Assembly: GCF_003426815.1 (NCBI RefSeq) | Contig: NZ_QKYK01000007.1 | Location: 168,954-232,953 of the forward strand | Length of the DNA stretch: 64,000 nucleotides | Direction: 5' to 3' | From: Desertimonas flava | GTDB lineage: Bacteria > Actinomycetota > Acidimicrobiia > Acidimicrobiales > Ilumatobacteraceae | In this document: positions 32,705 to 40,927 of the stretch, piece by piece | How the letters are laid out: every line of letters begins with the position of its first letter | How positions within the stretch are numbered: the first letter of the stretch is position 1 | The notes under the pieces: model-generated | Told to the model about the DNA's origin: nothing | Seen by the model: only the letters and a program-made list of their open reading frames with translations | Databases searched by the model: none | Program-made: the position numbers and the translations under genes

Positions 32705-33792
32705 GACCCGGCGACGGGGATCTCGCGGCCGCGCCACGTGACCGATCGGAAGACGCCACGACGGATGACCGACCCCGCGAACAGGCCGATGAACGCGGCG
32801 AGCGGCACGGGGAAGAGGACCGAGGTCCAGACTTGGAAGCGGCCGAGACGGCGCAGCATCCACGCCATCTGGGCGGCGATCACGAGCCACAGCAGGACGG
32901 ACAGGGGCGACGGACGGAGGACGGCCTCGACGGCCACCGCGGCCGCTCCGGCGACCCACGCCACCGCTCCCGCGACCGGTCCGGCCGCCGCACGGCGGGC
33001 CCCTCCGGCGAGGTTCTTCGTCCACCCCTCGGCGAGCGCCCGCGCGCCCTCCTCGTACATGCGGAAGGCGACGGTGCCGCGACCGGCGACGCAGCGGACG
33101 GTCCGCCCGCGGTCACCGAAGCGGTGCGCCAGCGCGATGTCCTCGATCGCGTCGGCTCCCACCGCTTCGAATCCGCCGGCATCGGCCAGGGCCGCGGGCG
33201 TCGTGACGAGACACGGGCCGAAGGCGACCGCACCCGTACGCGGCGCCCGCAGCGCCGCCATTCCCGATGCCATCACGGCGACGATGTTGGGCACCGCCGA
33301 CAGCTGCTCCACGACACGAGCCGTCTCGTGATACGGCTGGACCGAGAGCAGGCCGTCCGGAGCGAGCATGGCGTGGCCGGTGCGGAGCCGCTCCAACGCG
33401 TCCGGTGCCAGTCGCACGTCAGCGTCGAGCAGGACGAGCAGGTCGGTGCCCCCGGCCACCGCCGCCTCGACGCCGCAGTGACACGCCCAGGCCTTGCCGG
33501 TCCAGCCCGCGGGCGGTCCGCCGGACGCCACGACCGCGGCCCCCGCCCCGTGGGCGACAGCGGCCGTGTCGTCCTCCGACAGGTCGTCGACGACGACCAC
33601 GCGGTCGGCCGGATGGGTCTGGGCGGCGAGACCGGCGAGCAGGTGCGGGAGTCGACGAGCCTCGTTGCGGGCGGGGATGACGACGGCGACGCGTTGCGGC
33701 GGGACCACACCGGCCGGCGGCAGACGGGGCACCGACCACATGAGAGCGAGCGCGCTCGCGACGGCGATCACCGCGAGCACGCCGACGGTCAT
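32701..33792 (-). CDS. Carotenoid glycosyltransferase, family 2 (CrtQ-like)
   Basis: A 363-residue membrane-bound GT2. An N-terminal helix (MTVGVLAVIAVASALALMW) precedes RVAVVIPARNEARRLPHLLAGLAAQTHPADRVVVVDDLSEDDTAAVA. LLVLLDADVRLAPDALERL has the D-x-D, and GADAIEDIALAHRFGDRG has the ED motif. Three C-terminal helices (AGAVAWVAGAAAVAVEAVL, VLLWLVIAAQMAWMLR, VLFPVPLAAFIGLFAGSVI) follow, as in 4,4'-diaponeurosporenoate glucosyltransferase. Sits between crtB and the acyltransferase with ATGA overlaps, so it most likely glycosylates the hydroxylated carotenoid. Confidence 0.8.
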   Translation of the reverse strand: MTVGVLAVIAVASALALMWSVPRLPPAGVVPPQRVAVVIPARNEARRLPHLLAGLAAQTHPADRVVVVDDLSEDDTAAVAHGAGAAVVASGGPPAGWTGKAWACHCGVEAAVAGGTDLLVLLDADVRLAPDALERLRTGHAMLAPDGLLSVQPYHETARVVEQLSAVPNIVAVMASGMAALRAPRTGAVAFGPCLVTTPAALADAGGFEAVGADAIEDIALAHRFGDRGRTVRCVAGRGTVAFRMYEEGARALAEGWTKNLAGGARRAAAGPVAGAVAWVAGAAAVAVEAVLRPSPLSVLLWLVIAAQMAWMLRRLGRFQVWTSVLFPVPLAAFIGLFAGSVIRRGVFRSVTWRGREIPVAGS

Positions 33793-34670
33793 GGCGCTCG
33801 GCCTCCGAGACACACACCTGGCCAGGCGGCCGCCGCGGCCACGGCGATCTTGCGGGACAGCGGGACCCGCACCCGCCCGGCGAAGACGTCGTACGAGGCG
33901 TCCTCGATGCGATCGAGGATCTCGCTGTAGAGCCGGCGAGCCGATCGCACGCAGCGTGCCGAGGCGGCGGGCAGCAGGTCGATCCCGCGATCGGCCGATC
34001 GGTACAGCGACCGGCACCGTTCGATCTCGAAGCGCATCAGCTCGGTCCACCGCTCGTCGGCGGTTCGGCGACGAGGGTCGGCGCCGAACCGCTCCAGATC
34101 CTCCTGGGGCAGGTACACCCGGCCGCGATCGAGGTCCTCGGCCACGTCGCGCAGGAAGTTGGTGAGCTGGAAGGCGTGACCCAGGTCCCGGGCCGGCTCG
34201 AAGGCGGCGGGGTCGGTCGGCTCGAGGATCGGGAGCATCAGCTCGCCGATCACCGCCGCCGAGCCGTCCGTGTAGCCGAGCAGGTCAGCCCACGTGTCGT
34301 AGTGATCGACGGTGAGGTCCATGCGCATCGAACCGAGGAAGCGGTCGAACGCATCGTGATCCAGCTCGAACGCGTGCACCGTGTGGGAGAGGGCGTGCAG
34401 GACGGGATCGGCCGACGAACCGCTCGTGAGCGCGGCGCGCAGGTCGGCCGACAGTTCGGCGATGGCGGCGCTGCGATCGCCGGGGGCGAGTGCGGGCGAC
34501 TCGTCGACGATGTCGTCGGCGTACCGGCAGAAGGCGTAGAGCGCCCAGACGTGGTGCCGCTTCACCCGCGGCAGCACGAGGGTCGACCAGTAGTAGGTGG
34601 TGCCGTGACGTCTGGTCAACCGCCGGCACGCCGCGTACCCCTCCTCGAGAGTGACGGTGGAGCCGCTCAT
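33789..34670 (-). CDS. crtB: Phytoene synthase
   Basis: A 293-residue squalene/phytoene synthase. YYWSTLVLPRVKRHHVWALYAFCRYADDIVDE includes the first Asp-rich motif (residues 50-57), and LTNFLRDVAEDLDRGRVYLPQEDLERFG the second. DLGHAFQLTNFLRD is diagnostic of phytoene synthases. Condenses two GGPP to phytoene. Coupled to crtI (34667-34670 ATGA) and to the glycosyltransferase. Length normal. Confidence 0.93.
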   Translation of the reverse strand: MSGSTVTLEEGYAACRRLTRRHGTTYYWSTLVLPRVKRHHVWALYAFCRYADDIVDESPALAPGDRSAAIAELSADLRAALTSGSSADPVLHALSHTVHAFELDHDAFDRFLGSMRMDLTVDHYDTWADLLGYTDGSAAVIGELMLPILEPTDPAAFEPARDLGHAFQLTNFLRDVAEDLDRGRVYLPQEDLERFGADPRRRTADERWTELMRFEIERCRSLYRSADRGIDLLPAASARCVRSARRLYSEILDRIEDASYDVFAGRVRVPLSRKIAVAAAAAWPGVCLGGRAP

Positions 34671-36151
34671 CTCGCCGCCCGGCGTGCTCGCTGCGCGGCG
34701 AGGCGGCCCGAGACGAGCACCATCGGGATGCCCACGCCGGGGACGGTGCCGGCCCCGCACAGGATGAGACCCGGCACGCGGCGCTCGACGTTCGGTGTCC
34801 GGAACGGGCCCGTCTGCGTGAACCGGTGCGATAGTGAGAACGGCGTGCCGCGTTCCATGCCGGCTGCCTGCCAGTCGTGGGGATCGACGAGCAGCTCGGC
34901 CTCGATGTCCGCGTCGCCCACCGGGTATCCGAGCCGTCCCAGCCGATCCGCCAGGTCGTGACGCACCTGGCGGCGCTCGTGGCTCCAGTCGAGCGCGCCG
35001 TCGAGGTTGGGGACGGGCTCGAGCACGTACAGCCCGTGGCGCCCGGGCGGGGCGACGCCCGGATCGTCGATCGAGGCGATGCTGACCAGCAGAGACGGGT
35101 CGGGCATGCGGCGGCCGTCGTGGACGAGGGCGTCGAACGCCTCGCGCCAGGCGGCGCCGAAGTGGATGTTGTGATGGGCCGCCCCGGGGGGCAACGAGCC
35201 GCTCGTCCCGACGTGCCACACCGCTGCGGACGGGGCGTAGCGTCCGCGTCGAACCGGGCGCGGCGGCCGCACGTCGTCGAAAAGGTTGCGATAGAGGCTC
35301 GCCGGTGCCGCGTCGGACACGACGACGTCGGCCGCGATGCGGGTGCCGTCCACGAGCCGCACGCCCGCCACCGCCCCCGAGGGCCGGCGTTCCACACGGG
35401 CGACGGGGGTGTCGTACGAGAACGTGACGCCGGCGGCGGCGGCCGCATCGGCCAGAGCGGTGGGCACGGCGCTCATCCCGCCGCGTGGCGCGAACACGCC
35501 GCCGACGCTGTCCATGTACGTGATGACGGCGTAGATCGCCAGTGCCTCGTGCGGTGCCAGGCCGGCGTACAGCGATTGGAAGCTGAAGATGCGGCGGAGC
35601 CGGTCGTCGCGGAAGTAGCGGGCCACGGTGGCCGACAGCTTGCGGAAGGCGCCGAGCCGGAGCAGTTCGATCGCCGGTCGGAGCGGGCGGACGAGGTCGG
35701 CCACACCGTCGTAGTTGCGCTCGATGAACGCCGGCATCTCCACGTCGTACAGCCGCTGTAGCCACTCGACGAAGCGGGTGAACTGGGCGGCGTCATGGTC
35801 GCCGCACACCCTGGCGATCTCCTCGATCATCGCCTCGCGCCCGCGCCGGACGTGGAGGACCGAGCCGTCGGCGAACCGCGCCCGGTAGAGCGGATCGACG
35901 GGCCGGAGGTCCAGCAGGTCGTCGCGTCGTGCTCCTACGGCGGCGAAGGCATCGTCCAGCAGATGGGGCATCGTGAGGACCGTCGGTCCGCCGTCGAAGC
36001 GGAAGCCGTCACGCTCGATCGCGCGCATGCACCCGCCGGGCTGATCGGCCGCCTCCACCACGGTGACGTCGTGGCCGTCGGCGCGCAGATGACATGCCGC
36101 CGACAGGCCACCGAGGCCCGCTCCGATGACGACGGCGTGCACGGGTCTCAA
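34667..36151 (-). CDS. crtI: Phytoene desaturase (CrtI-type)
   Basis: A 494-residue FAD-dependent desaturase. HAVVIGAGLGGLSAACHLRADGHDVTVVEAADQPGGCMRAIERDGFRFDGGPTVLTMP is the dinucleotide fold with the CrtI P-G-G-x-x-x-x-x-x-x-G-x-x-F-D-x-G-P-T signature. The C-terminal signature is GLILCGAGTVPGVGIPMVLVSGRLAAQ. Converts phytoene to lycopene. The assigned start is a TTG in a TTGA overlap with crtE; a GTG four codons later (VHAVVIGAG) is also possible. Confidence 0.93.
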   Translation of the reverse strand: MRPVHAVVIGAGLGGLSAACHLRADGHDVTVVEAADQPGGCMRAIERDGFRFDGGPTVLTMPHLLDDAFAAVGARRDDLLDLRPVDPLYRARFADGSVLHVRRGREAMIEEIARVCGDHDAAQFTRFVEWLQRLYDVEMPAFIERNYDGVADLVRPLRPAIELLRLGAFRKLSATVARYFRDDRLRRIFSFQSLYAGLAPHEALAIYAVITYMDSVGGVFAPRGGMSAVPTALADAAAAAGVTFSYDTPVARVERRPSGAVAGVRLVDGTRIAADVVVSDAAPASLYRNLFDDVRPPRPVRRGRYAPSAAVWHVGTSGSLPPGAAHHNIHFGAAWREAFDALVHDGRRMPDPSLLVSIASIDDPGVAPPGRHGLYVLEPVPNLDGALDWSHERRQVRHDLADRLGRLGYPVGDADIEAELLVDPHDWQAAGMERGTPFSLSHRFTQTGPFRTPNVERRVPGLILCGAGTVPGVGIPMVLVSGRLAAQRARRAAR

Positions 36152-37212
36152 CCCCGGCGGCTGGTGGCGCGACGGGCGAGCTCGCTGAGCGCGTCAGCGG
36201 TGACCGGATCGACGACGCCGTCGGAACGGACGGCGCAGATCGCCGCGTCGCGCTCGGCGACGATCACGTCCTCGACGTGAGCGAGCGCGCCGGAGGACGC
36301 GATGATCTGCCGCACGCGATCGACGGTGTCGGGGGTGGCTGCGGGGTCGCCGAGCGCCGCCGCGAGCTCCGCCCGTCGCTCGGCCCCTCCGAGCAGCTCG
36401 GCGGTCGACACGAGCAGCGTTCGCTTTCCTTGCCGGACGTCATCCAGATTGCTCTTGCCCATCTCGGCCGTGTCGCCGAACATGCCGAGGACGTCATCGC
36501 GCAGCTGGTAGGCCACACCCAGGTGGTCTCCATACGCCTCCAGCGCGGCCGTCAGCCGCTCGTCGGTCGGTCCGGCCAGGGCCGCCCCGAACAGCAGCGG
36601 TCTGGTCACCGAGTAGCGGGCCGACTTCAGCAGCGCGATCCGTCGCCACCCGTCGGCGCCGTCGGGCCCGCACAGGTCGAGGTACTGGCCGGCTGCCGCT
36701 TCCCGGCGCAACGCAGCGAACACCCGCCGACCGCGCCGGAGGGTGGCGGCGTCGACGGGCAGGTCGGCCACGAGGTCGTCCGCCCACGCGGCGACGAGAT
36801 CGCCGGCCAACACGGCGGCGCTCATCCCGAACCAGTGCGAGTCGCCGGCCGACGCGCTCGCTCGGTGGCACTGCTCGAGGACGCGATGAAACGAGGGGCG
36901 CCCGCGCCGGGTGTCGGAGCGGTCCATCACGTCGTCGTGGAGGAGGGCGTAGGCATGGACGAGCTCGACGGCTGCGCCCGCCTGGGCCGCGACGTGAACG
37001 TCGAGCCCGCCTGCCGCCCGGTACCCGAGCATGACGAACTTGGCACGAACCCGTTTGCCGCCGCCCAGTACGTGGGTCGAGATGGCATCGGCGAAGGGCC
37101 GCAGTGACGAATCCAGGGACACCAACTCTGCCGCCTGTTCGTGGACGAGATCCTGGAGCACCCCGCCGACGTCGGCAACGGGGTCCGCCACGGTCGGGAC
37201 GAGCGAGGTCAC
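36148..37212 (-). CDS. crtE: Geranylgeranyl diphosphate synthase (polyprenyl synthetase)
   Basis: A 354-residue trans-prenyltransferase starting at GTG. First Asp-rich motif LHDDVMDRSDTRRGRPSFH (DDVMD at residues 93-97) and second LRDDVLGMFGDTAEMGKSNLDDVRQGKRTLLV are intact. LGGGKRVRAKFVMLGYRA binds isopentenyl diphosphate. It makes GGPP for crtB. First gene of the minus-strand crt operon; the AT-rich candidate light-responsive site lies 52 bp upstream with an extended -10 pointing at it. Confidence 0.92.
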   Translation of the reverse strand: MTSLVPTVADPVADVGGVLQDLVHEQAAELVSLDSSLRPFADAISTHVLGGGKRVRAKFVMLGYRAAGGLDVHVAAQAGAAVELVHAYALLHDDVMDRSDTRRGRPSFHRVLEQCHRASASAGDSHWFGMSAAVLAGDLVAAWADDLVADLPVDAATLRRGRRVFAALRREAAAGQYLDLCGPDGADGWRRIALLKSARYSVTRPLLFGAALAGPTDERLTAALEAYGDHLGVAYQLRDDVLGMFGDTAEMGKSNLDDVRQGKRTLLVSTAELLGGAERRAELAAALGDPAATPDTVDRVRQIIASSGALAHVEDVIVAERDAAICAVRSDGVVDPVTADALSELARRATSRRG

Positions 37213-37263
37213 GACGGCCGTCCTGCGGGACGCTGGACCCGGGCTCCTGGATTCATCACCCGA

Positions 37264-37280
37264 GTTAAATTATCACTAAA
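37264..37280. promoter_or_regulatory. Putative CarH-type operator/promoter, site 3 (crtE promoter)
   Basis: GTTAAATTATCACTAAA is identical over 17 bases to 6180-6196. Reading toward crtE it gives AGTGATAATTTAAC, with TGATAATTT as extended -10, which would place transcription start about 45 nt before the crtE GTG. No TTGACA-like -35 is visible at the right distance, so an activator or alternative sigma factor could be involved. Confidence 0.55.
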
Positions 37281-37462
37281 GTTGTCGAACCACACCGAAC
37301 GCACCGCGCGGACCCGTCCCTCCCCGCGGACCAGTCGATCCCCATCTGGATCGAGCGACGATCGCATTGCACCGCGTTCCCACGAACGCGTCCCGACATA
37401 CGACGAGCGCGTGGGCGACATCGTGCGGCATGGCGGGATCAGCGGCGGGGTACCCACGCACC

Positions 37463-38245
37463 GTGCGTGTGCTCATCACCAACGACGACGGCATCGACAG
37501 CGCAGGGCTCCGAGCTCTGGCGTCGGTCGCCCACGAGGCGGGTCACCAGGTAGCGGTCGCCGCGCCCAGCTGGGACGCGAGCGGTGCCAGTGCCTCGCTC
37601 ACCGCCGTCGAGGAGGGCGGCCGGCTGCTCGTCGAGGAGCGGGATCTCGTCGGCCTGCCCGGCGTCTGCTTCTACGCCGTCGAAGCGGCACCGGCGTTCA
37701 TCGTCAGAGCCGCGGCGGTGGGGGTCTTCGGCACGCCACCCGAGATCGTCCTGTCTGGTATCAACCGCGGCCCGAACCTCGGCCACGCCGTGCTCCACTC
37801 GGGCACGGTCGGTGCCGCCCTCACGGCCTCGACGTTCGGCCTCCCGTCGATGGCCGTGTCGATCGGCACCGGGTCCGAGGTGCACTGGGAGACGGCGTGC
37901 CACGTCGCCGGACTGGCGCTCGACGCCCTGATCCGCAGCGGCCGACCCACGGCGCTCAACGTCAACGTCCCCAACGTCCACCTCGACGACCTCAAGTCGT
38001 TCGAGGAGGCACGCCTCGCCTCCTTCGGCGCCATCCAGACCACGATCACCGAACAGGGCGCCGGCTACGTGAAGCTCGGCTACGAGCCGATGGAGCGCGA
38101 CGCGGAACCGGGGACCGACGTCGCGGCGTACCACGACGGGATCGCGTGCTACACACCGCTGATCGCCTGCTGCGAGGACGACGACGCGCCGCGACTCGAC
38201 ATGCCGACGAAGCTCCGCCACACGCGGCCCCTCGCCCGGCGCTGA
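37463..38245 (+). CDS. surE: 5'/3'-nucleotidase SurE
   Basis: A 260-residue nucleoside monophosphate phosphatase. The metal site begins at the N-terminus, VRVLITNDDGIDSAGLRAL, and VAAPSWDASGASASLT and IVLSGINRGPNLGHAVLHSGTVGAALTASTFGLPSMAVS are the remaining SurE signatures. The GTG at 37463 is preferred because SurE proteins begin right before LITNDDG; an ATG at 37430 would add 11 residues. Separated from the crt operon by a shared 250-bp divergent region, so possible co-regulation by the site at 37264 cannot be excluded. Confidence 0.88.
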   Translation: MRVLITNDDGIDSAGLRALASVAHEAGHQVAVAAPSWDASGASASLTAVEEGGRLLVEERDLVGLPGVCFYAVEAAPAFIVRAAAVGVFGTPPEIVLSGINRGPNLGHAVLHSGTVGAALTASTFGLPSMAVSIGTGSEVHWETACHVAGLALDALIRSGRPTALNVNVPNVHLDDLKSFEEARLASFGAIQTTITEQGAGYVKLGYEPMERDAEPGTDVAAYHDGIACYTPLIACCEDDDAPRLDMPTKLRHTRPLARR

Positions 38246-38252
38246 CCACCGC

Positions 38253-38729
38253 TCAGGACGGCGCGAGATCCACGGCGGTGCGCTGGTCGTGATCGTCCAG
38301 CACGTAGGCCAAGGTCACCGTGGCGACGTAGAGGCGGAACGGGGCGTCGCTGGTGACCTGGTGCTCCCGCCAGTGCGTGGCGCCCTGGGCGACGAGCCGG
38401 TCGGAGAACACCTCGAGCCATTCGGAAACCTCGTGCTCGTCCACCGCCGCGGCGATGGCGTCCATGTAGACGCCCCGACCGTCGCCGATCGGCACCGTCG
38501 AGTCGAACACGACGATGCCGACCTCGGGTCGCTGGGCGATGTTCCGGGAGTGCCGCGCACCGGGCCGCGACACCCACACGAGGTGCGAGTACGACCGATG
38601 GCTGAACCACACCGGTGACGCCCATGGCCGGCCGGAGCCGTCCGCCGTGGCCAGCGTCATGTAGGCGTTGGCATCGATGATCGCCCGCCCGTCGTCGGCA
38701 GTGGGCACACCGGGATCCGGGGTGGTCAT
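38253..38729 (-). CDS. Pyridoxamine 5'-phosphate oxidase-family flavin-binding protein
   Basis: A 158-residue split-barrel protein. AIIDANAYMTLATADGSGRPWASPVWFSHRSYSHLVWVSRPGARHSRNIAQRPEVGIVVFDS is the PNPOx-like core for FMN or F420 binding. The residue pattern (P-W-A-S-P-V-W-F) is common in actinobacterial F420/flavin-dependent reductases. Enzymatic activity unknown. Eight bases separate its stop from that of surE, which converges on it. Confidence 0.82.
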   Translation of the reverse strand: MTTPDPGVPTADDGRAIIDANAYMTLATADGSGRPWASPVWFSHRSYSHLVWVSRPGARHSRNIAQRPEVGIVVFDSTVPIGDGRGVYMDAIAAAVDEHEVSEWLEVFSDRLVAQGATHWREHQVTSDAPFRLYVATVTLAYVLDDHDQRTAVDLAPS

Positions 38730-38805
38730 ACCAGCAGCGACGGTGTCGGCCCGGAGAACTCATCGCCGGACGGCCGGCGGGGCAGATCAGGACGTCGCCG
38801 CGCAT

Positions 38806-39258
38806 TCAAGACGACTTGGTGTCGTTCATGATGAACGAGATCCGCCCGGTGGGCTCGAGGATCCCGAGACGAACGTCGTCGAGCGACACGATGCCGTTCT
38901 GGCGCGCCGCCTCGTACACCTCGTCGAGCGGGAGCCGCTCGGCCTTGAGCACATGGACGATCGGCACTCCGTCCTGGATGATCACGAGCGGCGCGCCTTC
39001 CACCACGCGCCCGGCACGTGGCCAGCGCCACGTGACGAACGACAGCACCGTCACCCAGAAGGCGAAGGTGCTCGTGGCGAGCACGGCGCCGGTGAGCGAC
39101 ATGTCCTCCTGCGTGACCCCCTGCTGGACGATGTCGCCGATCACGACCAGGAGGAGCAACTCGAACGGGGCGAAGTCGGCCAGGGTGCGTCGCTTGCTGC
39201 CTCGCGTGAGCAGGAACAGCAGCACGAAGACGACCGTGGCCCGGGCGACGATCTCCAT
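38806..39258 (-). CDS. DUF421 domain-containing membrane protein (YetF-like)
   Basis: A 150-residue protein. Two or three N-terminal helices (VARATVVFVLLFLLTRGSKRRTLADFAPFELLLLVVIGDIVQQGVTQEDMSLTGAVLATSTFAFWVTVLSFVTW) are followed by the soluble DUF421 part (VEGAPLVIIQDGVPIVHVLKAERLPLDEVYEAARQNGIVSLDDVRLGILEPTGRISFIM). F-D/E-L and Q-N-G-I signatures match YetF, a spore-envelope-related family of unclear function in non-sporulating bacteria. The start overlaps the stop of the upstream gene by one base. Confidence 0.85.
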   Translation of the reverse strand: MEIVARATVVFVLLFLLTRGSKRRTLADFAPFELLLLVVIGDIVQQGVTQEDMSLTGAVLATSTFAFWVTVLSFVTWRWPRAGRVVEGAPLVIIQDGVPIVHVLKAERLPLDEVYEAARQNGIVSLDDVRLGILEPTGRISFIMNDTKSS

Positions 39259-39794
39259 CAGGGCATCACCCTCGTGTGGAAGCCGACCTCGGCGACGACG
39301 TCCCCGTCGATCAGCAGCTGGACCGCGCCGTCGCGCCCGGATTGCACTCCCGGCTCGGCGCGGGCGTCGAACGACACGAGCAACACGTCGCCGTCGGGCG
39401 GGTCGAACGTCCAGTCGGCCCATTCCCCGCGAACCGTCTCCTCGGCCGGCGCCGGCGACAACCCGTTCTCGTCCCACATGGCGAGGTAGTGACGATCGAC
39501 ACCGAGGGTGATCGGCTGGTCGAAGCCGGCGTCGGCGCGCACCTCGATCCGGAACGGTGTGGCCAGACCGGGACGGGTGACCGAGGCGTGATCGACCACG
39601 AGCGTGTAGCCGCCGCCGGTCGCGCTGGCGTCGGTCGTCCTGACGCCGTAGACGTTCGTCAGCTTCAAGGCGTCGGTGACCGCCAACCCGACGACGAGCG
39701 TCAACAGGGCGGTCATCGTCGAGTAGACGATCCGCTGCACGCGCACCTCTTCGTGCGATCGGGCACGGAGGTGGTCGATGGTGGATGCGCTCAC
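39258..39794 (-). CDS. Hypothetical membrane-anchored protein upstream of DUF421
   Basis: A 178-residue protein from the GTG at 39794 with AAGGAT before it; the frame stays open further upstream without a ribosome site. One N-terminal helix (VYSTMTALLTLVVGLAVTDAL) precedes an extracytoplasmic beta-rich domain (GYTLVVDHASVTRPGLATPFRIEVRADAGFDQPITLGVDRHYLAMWDENGLSPAPAEE). The pattern of an N-terminal anchor plus immunoglobulin-like strands is often found paired with DUF421 proteins. Function unknown; almost certainly works with its coupled DUF421 partner. Confidence 0.7.
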   Translation of the reverse strand: MSASTIDHLRARSHEEVRVQRIVYSTMTALLTLVVGLAVTDALKLTNVYGVRTTDASATGGGYTLVVDHASVTRPGLATPFRIEVRADAGFDQPITLGVDRHYLAMWDENGLSPAPAEETVRGEWADWTFDPPDGDVLLVSFDARAEPGVQSGRDGAVQLLIDGDVVAEVGFHTRVMP

Positions 39795-39985
39795 ATCCTT
39801 ACCGGCTCCACCGATGGAGACGACATGCCGCAGCACATACCCAGCACCCGCGGGGTTCAAGCCCCGTCGACGGGAGCAGCCGATCGACCGACCGGCCCTC
39901 GCTCCCCGTCCCGTGGAGATCGTCTGGAGAATCCTCCACGTGGTCTCCAAGCGTCCGCCCGATGCCGACTGCGCACAGTCGCCGC

Positions 39986-40690
39986 ATGCGAAAGGTTCTG
40001 CGAAACATCATGGCGTCCAAGCGCGCCTACTCGACCCTGCCCTTCTTCCGATTCCTCGAGGACGAGTCCGTCCCCGCTCGCCGGCGGCTCGGGTTCATGC
40101 CGTGCATGGCCCCGTTCATCATGGATTTCGGCGATCTCAACAAGTACGTCCTGCGTGACGAGTCGTCCGACGATCCCCACCAGCACCTCGTGAACCTCCA
40201 CACCTACGAGGACGACCACCACTGGCCCTGGTATCTCGAGGATCTCGACCGTCTCGGGTACGACACACCCCAGCCCCCGGCGGAGTTGCTCGGCAGCCTC
40301 TACAGCGATCGGCACAAGGTGAACCGGATGCTGGCGAGCCGCCTCGCTCACCTGATCTTCGGGGCCACCCCTGTCGAACGCATGGTGATCATCGAGGCGA
40401 TCGAGGAGACCGGCAACGTGCTGTTCGAGCGCACCGCCGCCATCGCCCGGCAGCTCGAACGGGACGAGGGCATCGAGCTGCGCTACCTCGGCGACTTCCA
40501 CCTCGCCCTCGAATCCGGACACGCCCGGGACGGTGACGATCACCGCACGCTCGCCGCCATCGAGCTGCGCGACGACGAACGGCTGCGCTGCGACTGGCTC
40601 AACGCGTCGGTCTTCGCCCTCTTCACGGACTGGGTCGCCGAGCTGCACGACTACGCATTGACCGAAGCGGGCACGTACGCGTCGTGCTGA
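39986..40690 (+). CDS. Heme-oxygenase-fold protein (possible di-iron/iron-containing redox enzyme)
   Basis: A 234-residue all-helical protein I recognise only by pattern. RRLGFMPCMAPFIMDFGDLNKYVLRD is followed by HTYEDDHHWPWYLEDLDRLGYD, MVIIEAIEETGNVLFERTAAIARQ and YLGDFHLALESGHARDGDD. The placement of E-x2-HH, E-x2-E and H-x4-E-x2-H across successive helices resembles heme-oxygenase-like di-iron oxidases. Start uncertain: ATG 39986 or the later MASKRAYST; no clear ribosome site. Convergent or operon partners absent. Confidence 0.6.
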   Translation: MRKVLRNIMASKRAYSTLPFFRFLEDESVPARRRLGFMPCMAPFIMDFGDLNKYVLRDESSDDPHQHLVNLHTYEDDHHWPWYLEDLDRLGYDTPQPPAELLGSLYSDRHKVNRMLASRLAHLIFGATPVERMVIIEAIEETGNVLFERTAAIARQLERDEGIELRYLGDFHLALESGHARDGDDHRTLAAIELRDDERLRCDWLNASVFALFTDWVAELHDYALTEAGTYASC

Positions 40691-40822
40691 GTGGGGCGGT
40701 GTTCAACGTGCTCGTCGTCGTCGGCGTGTGGATCGCCGCCAGCGTCGCGCTCTGCGGCACCTGGGCGCTGGCATCGTGGAGGCGGCGCCTCGGCACCGCC
40801 CCGCCGAGGGGATCGGCACCCC

Positions 40823-40850
40823 TTGACACCGTTGCTATAGCATGTAGAGT
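40823..40850 (+). promoter_or_regulatory. gntR promoter with embedded operator
   Basis: TTGACA (40823-40828) and TAGAGT (40845-40850) with 16-bp spacing form a good sigma-70-type promoter. The spacer holds the perfect palindrome TGCTATAGCA (40833-40842), repeated upstream of the ABC genes, so it is probably the GntR operator and the gene is self-repressed. Confidence 0.7.
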
Positions 40851-40927
40851 ATGCTCTCGATGGGGGCGACCGGAGCGACACGTCGTGGTGTACATCCGGC
40901 GACACGGACGCCACGAGGGACAGCCCG

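Noticed and set aside
39858..39876. Possible tRNA T-arm (CGGGGTTCAAGCCCCG)
   Set aside because: The stem leaves a 6-nt loop, not 7, and no D-arm, anticodon arm or acceptor stem can be folded from the flanking sequence.
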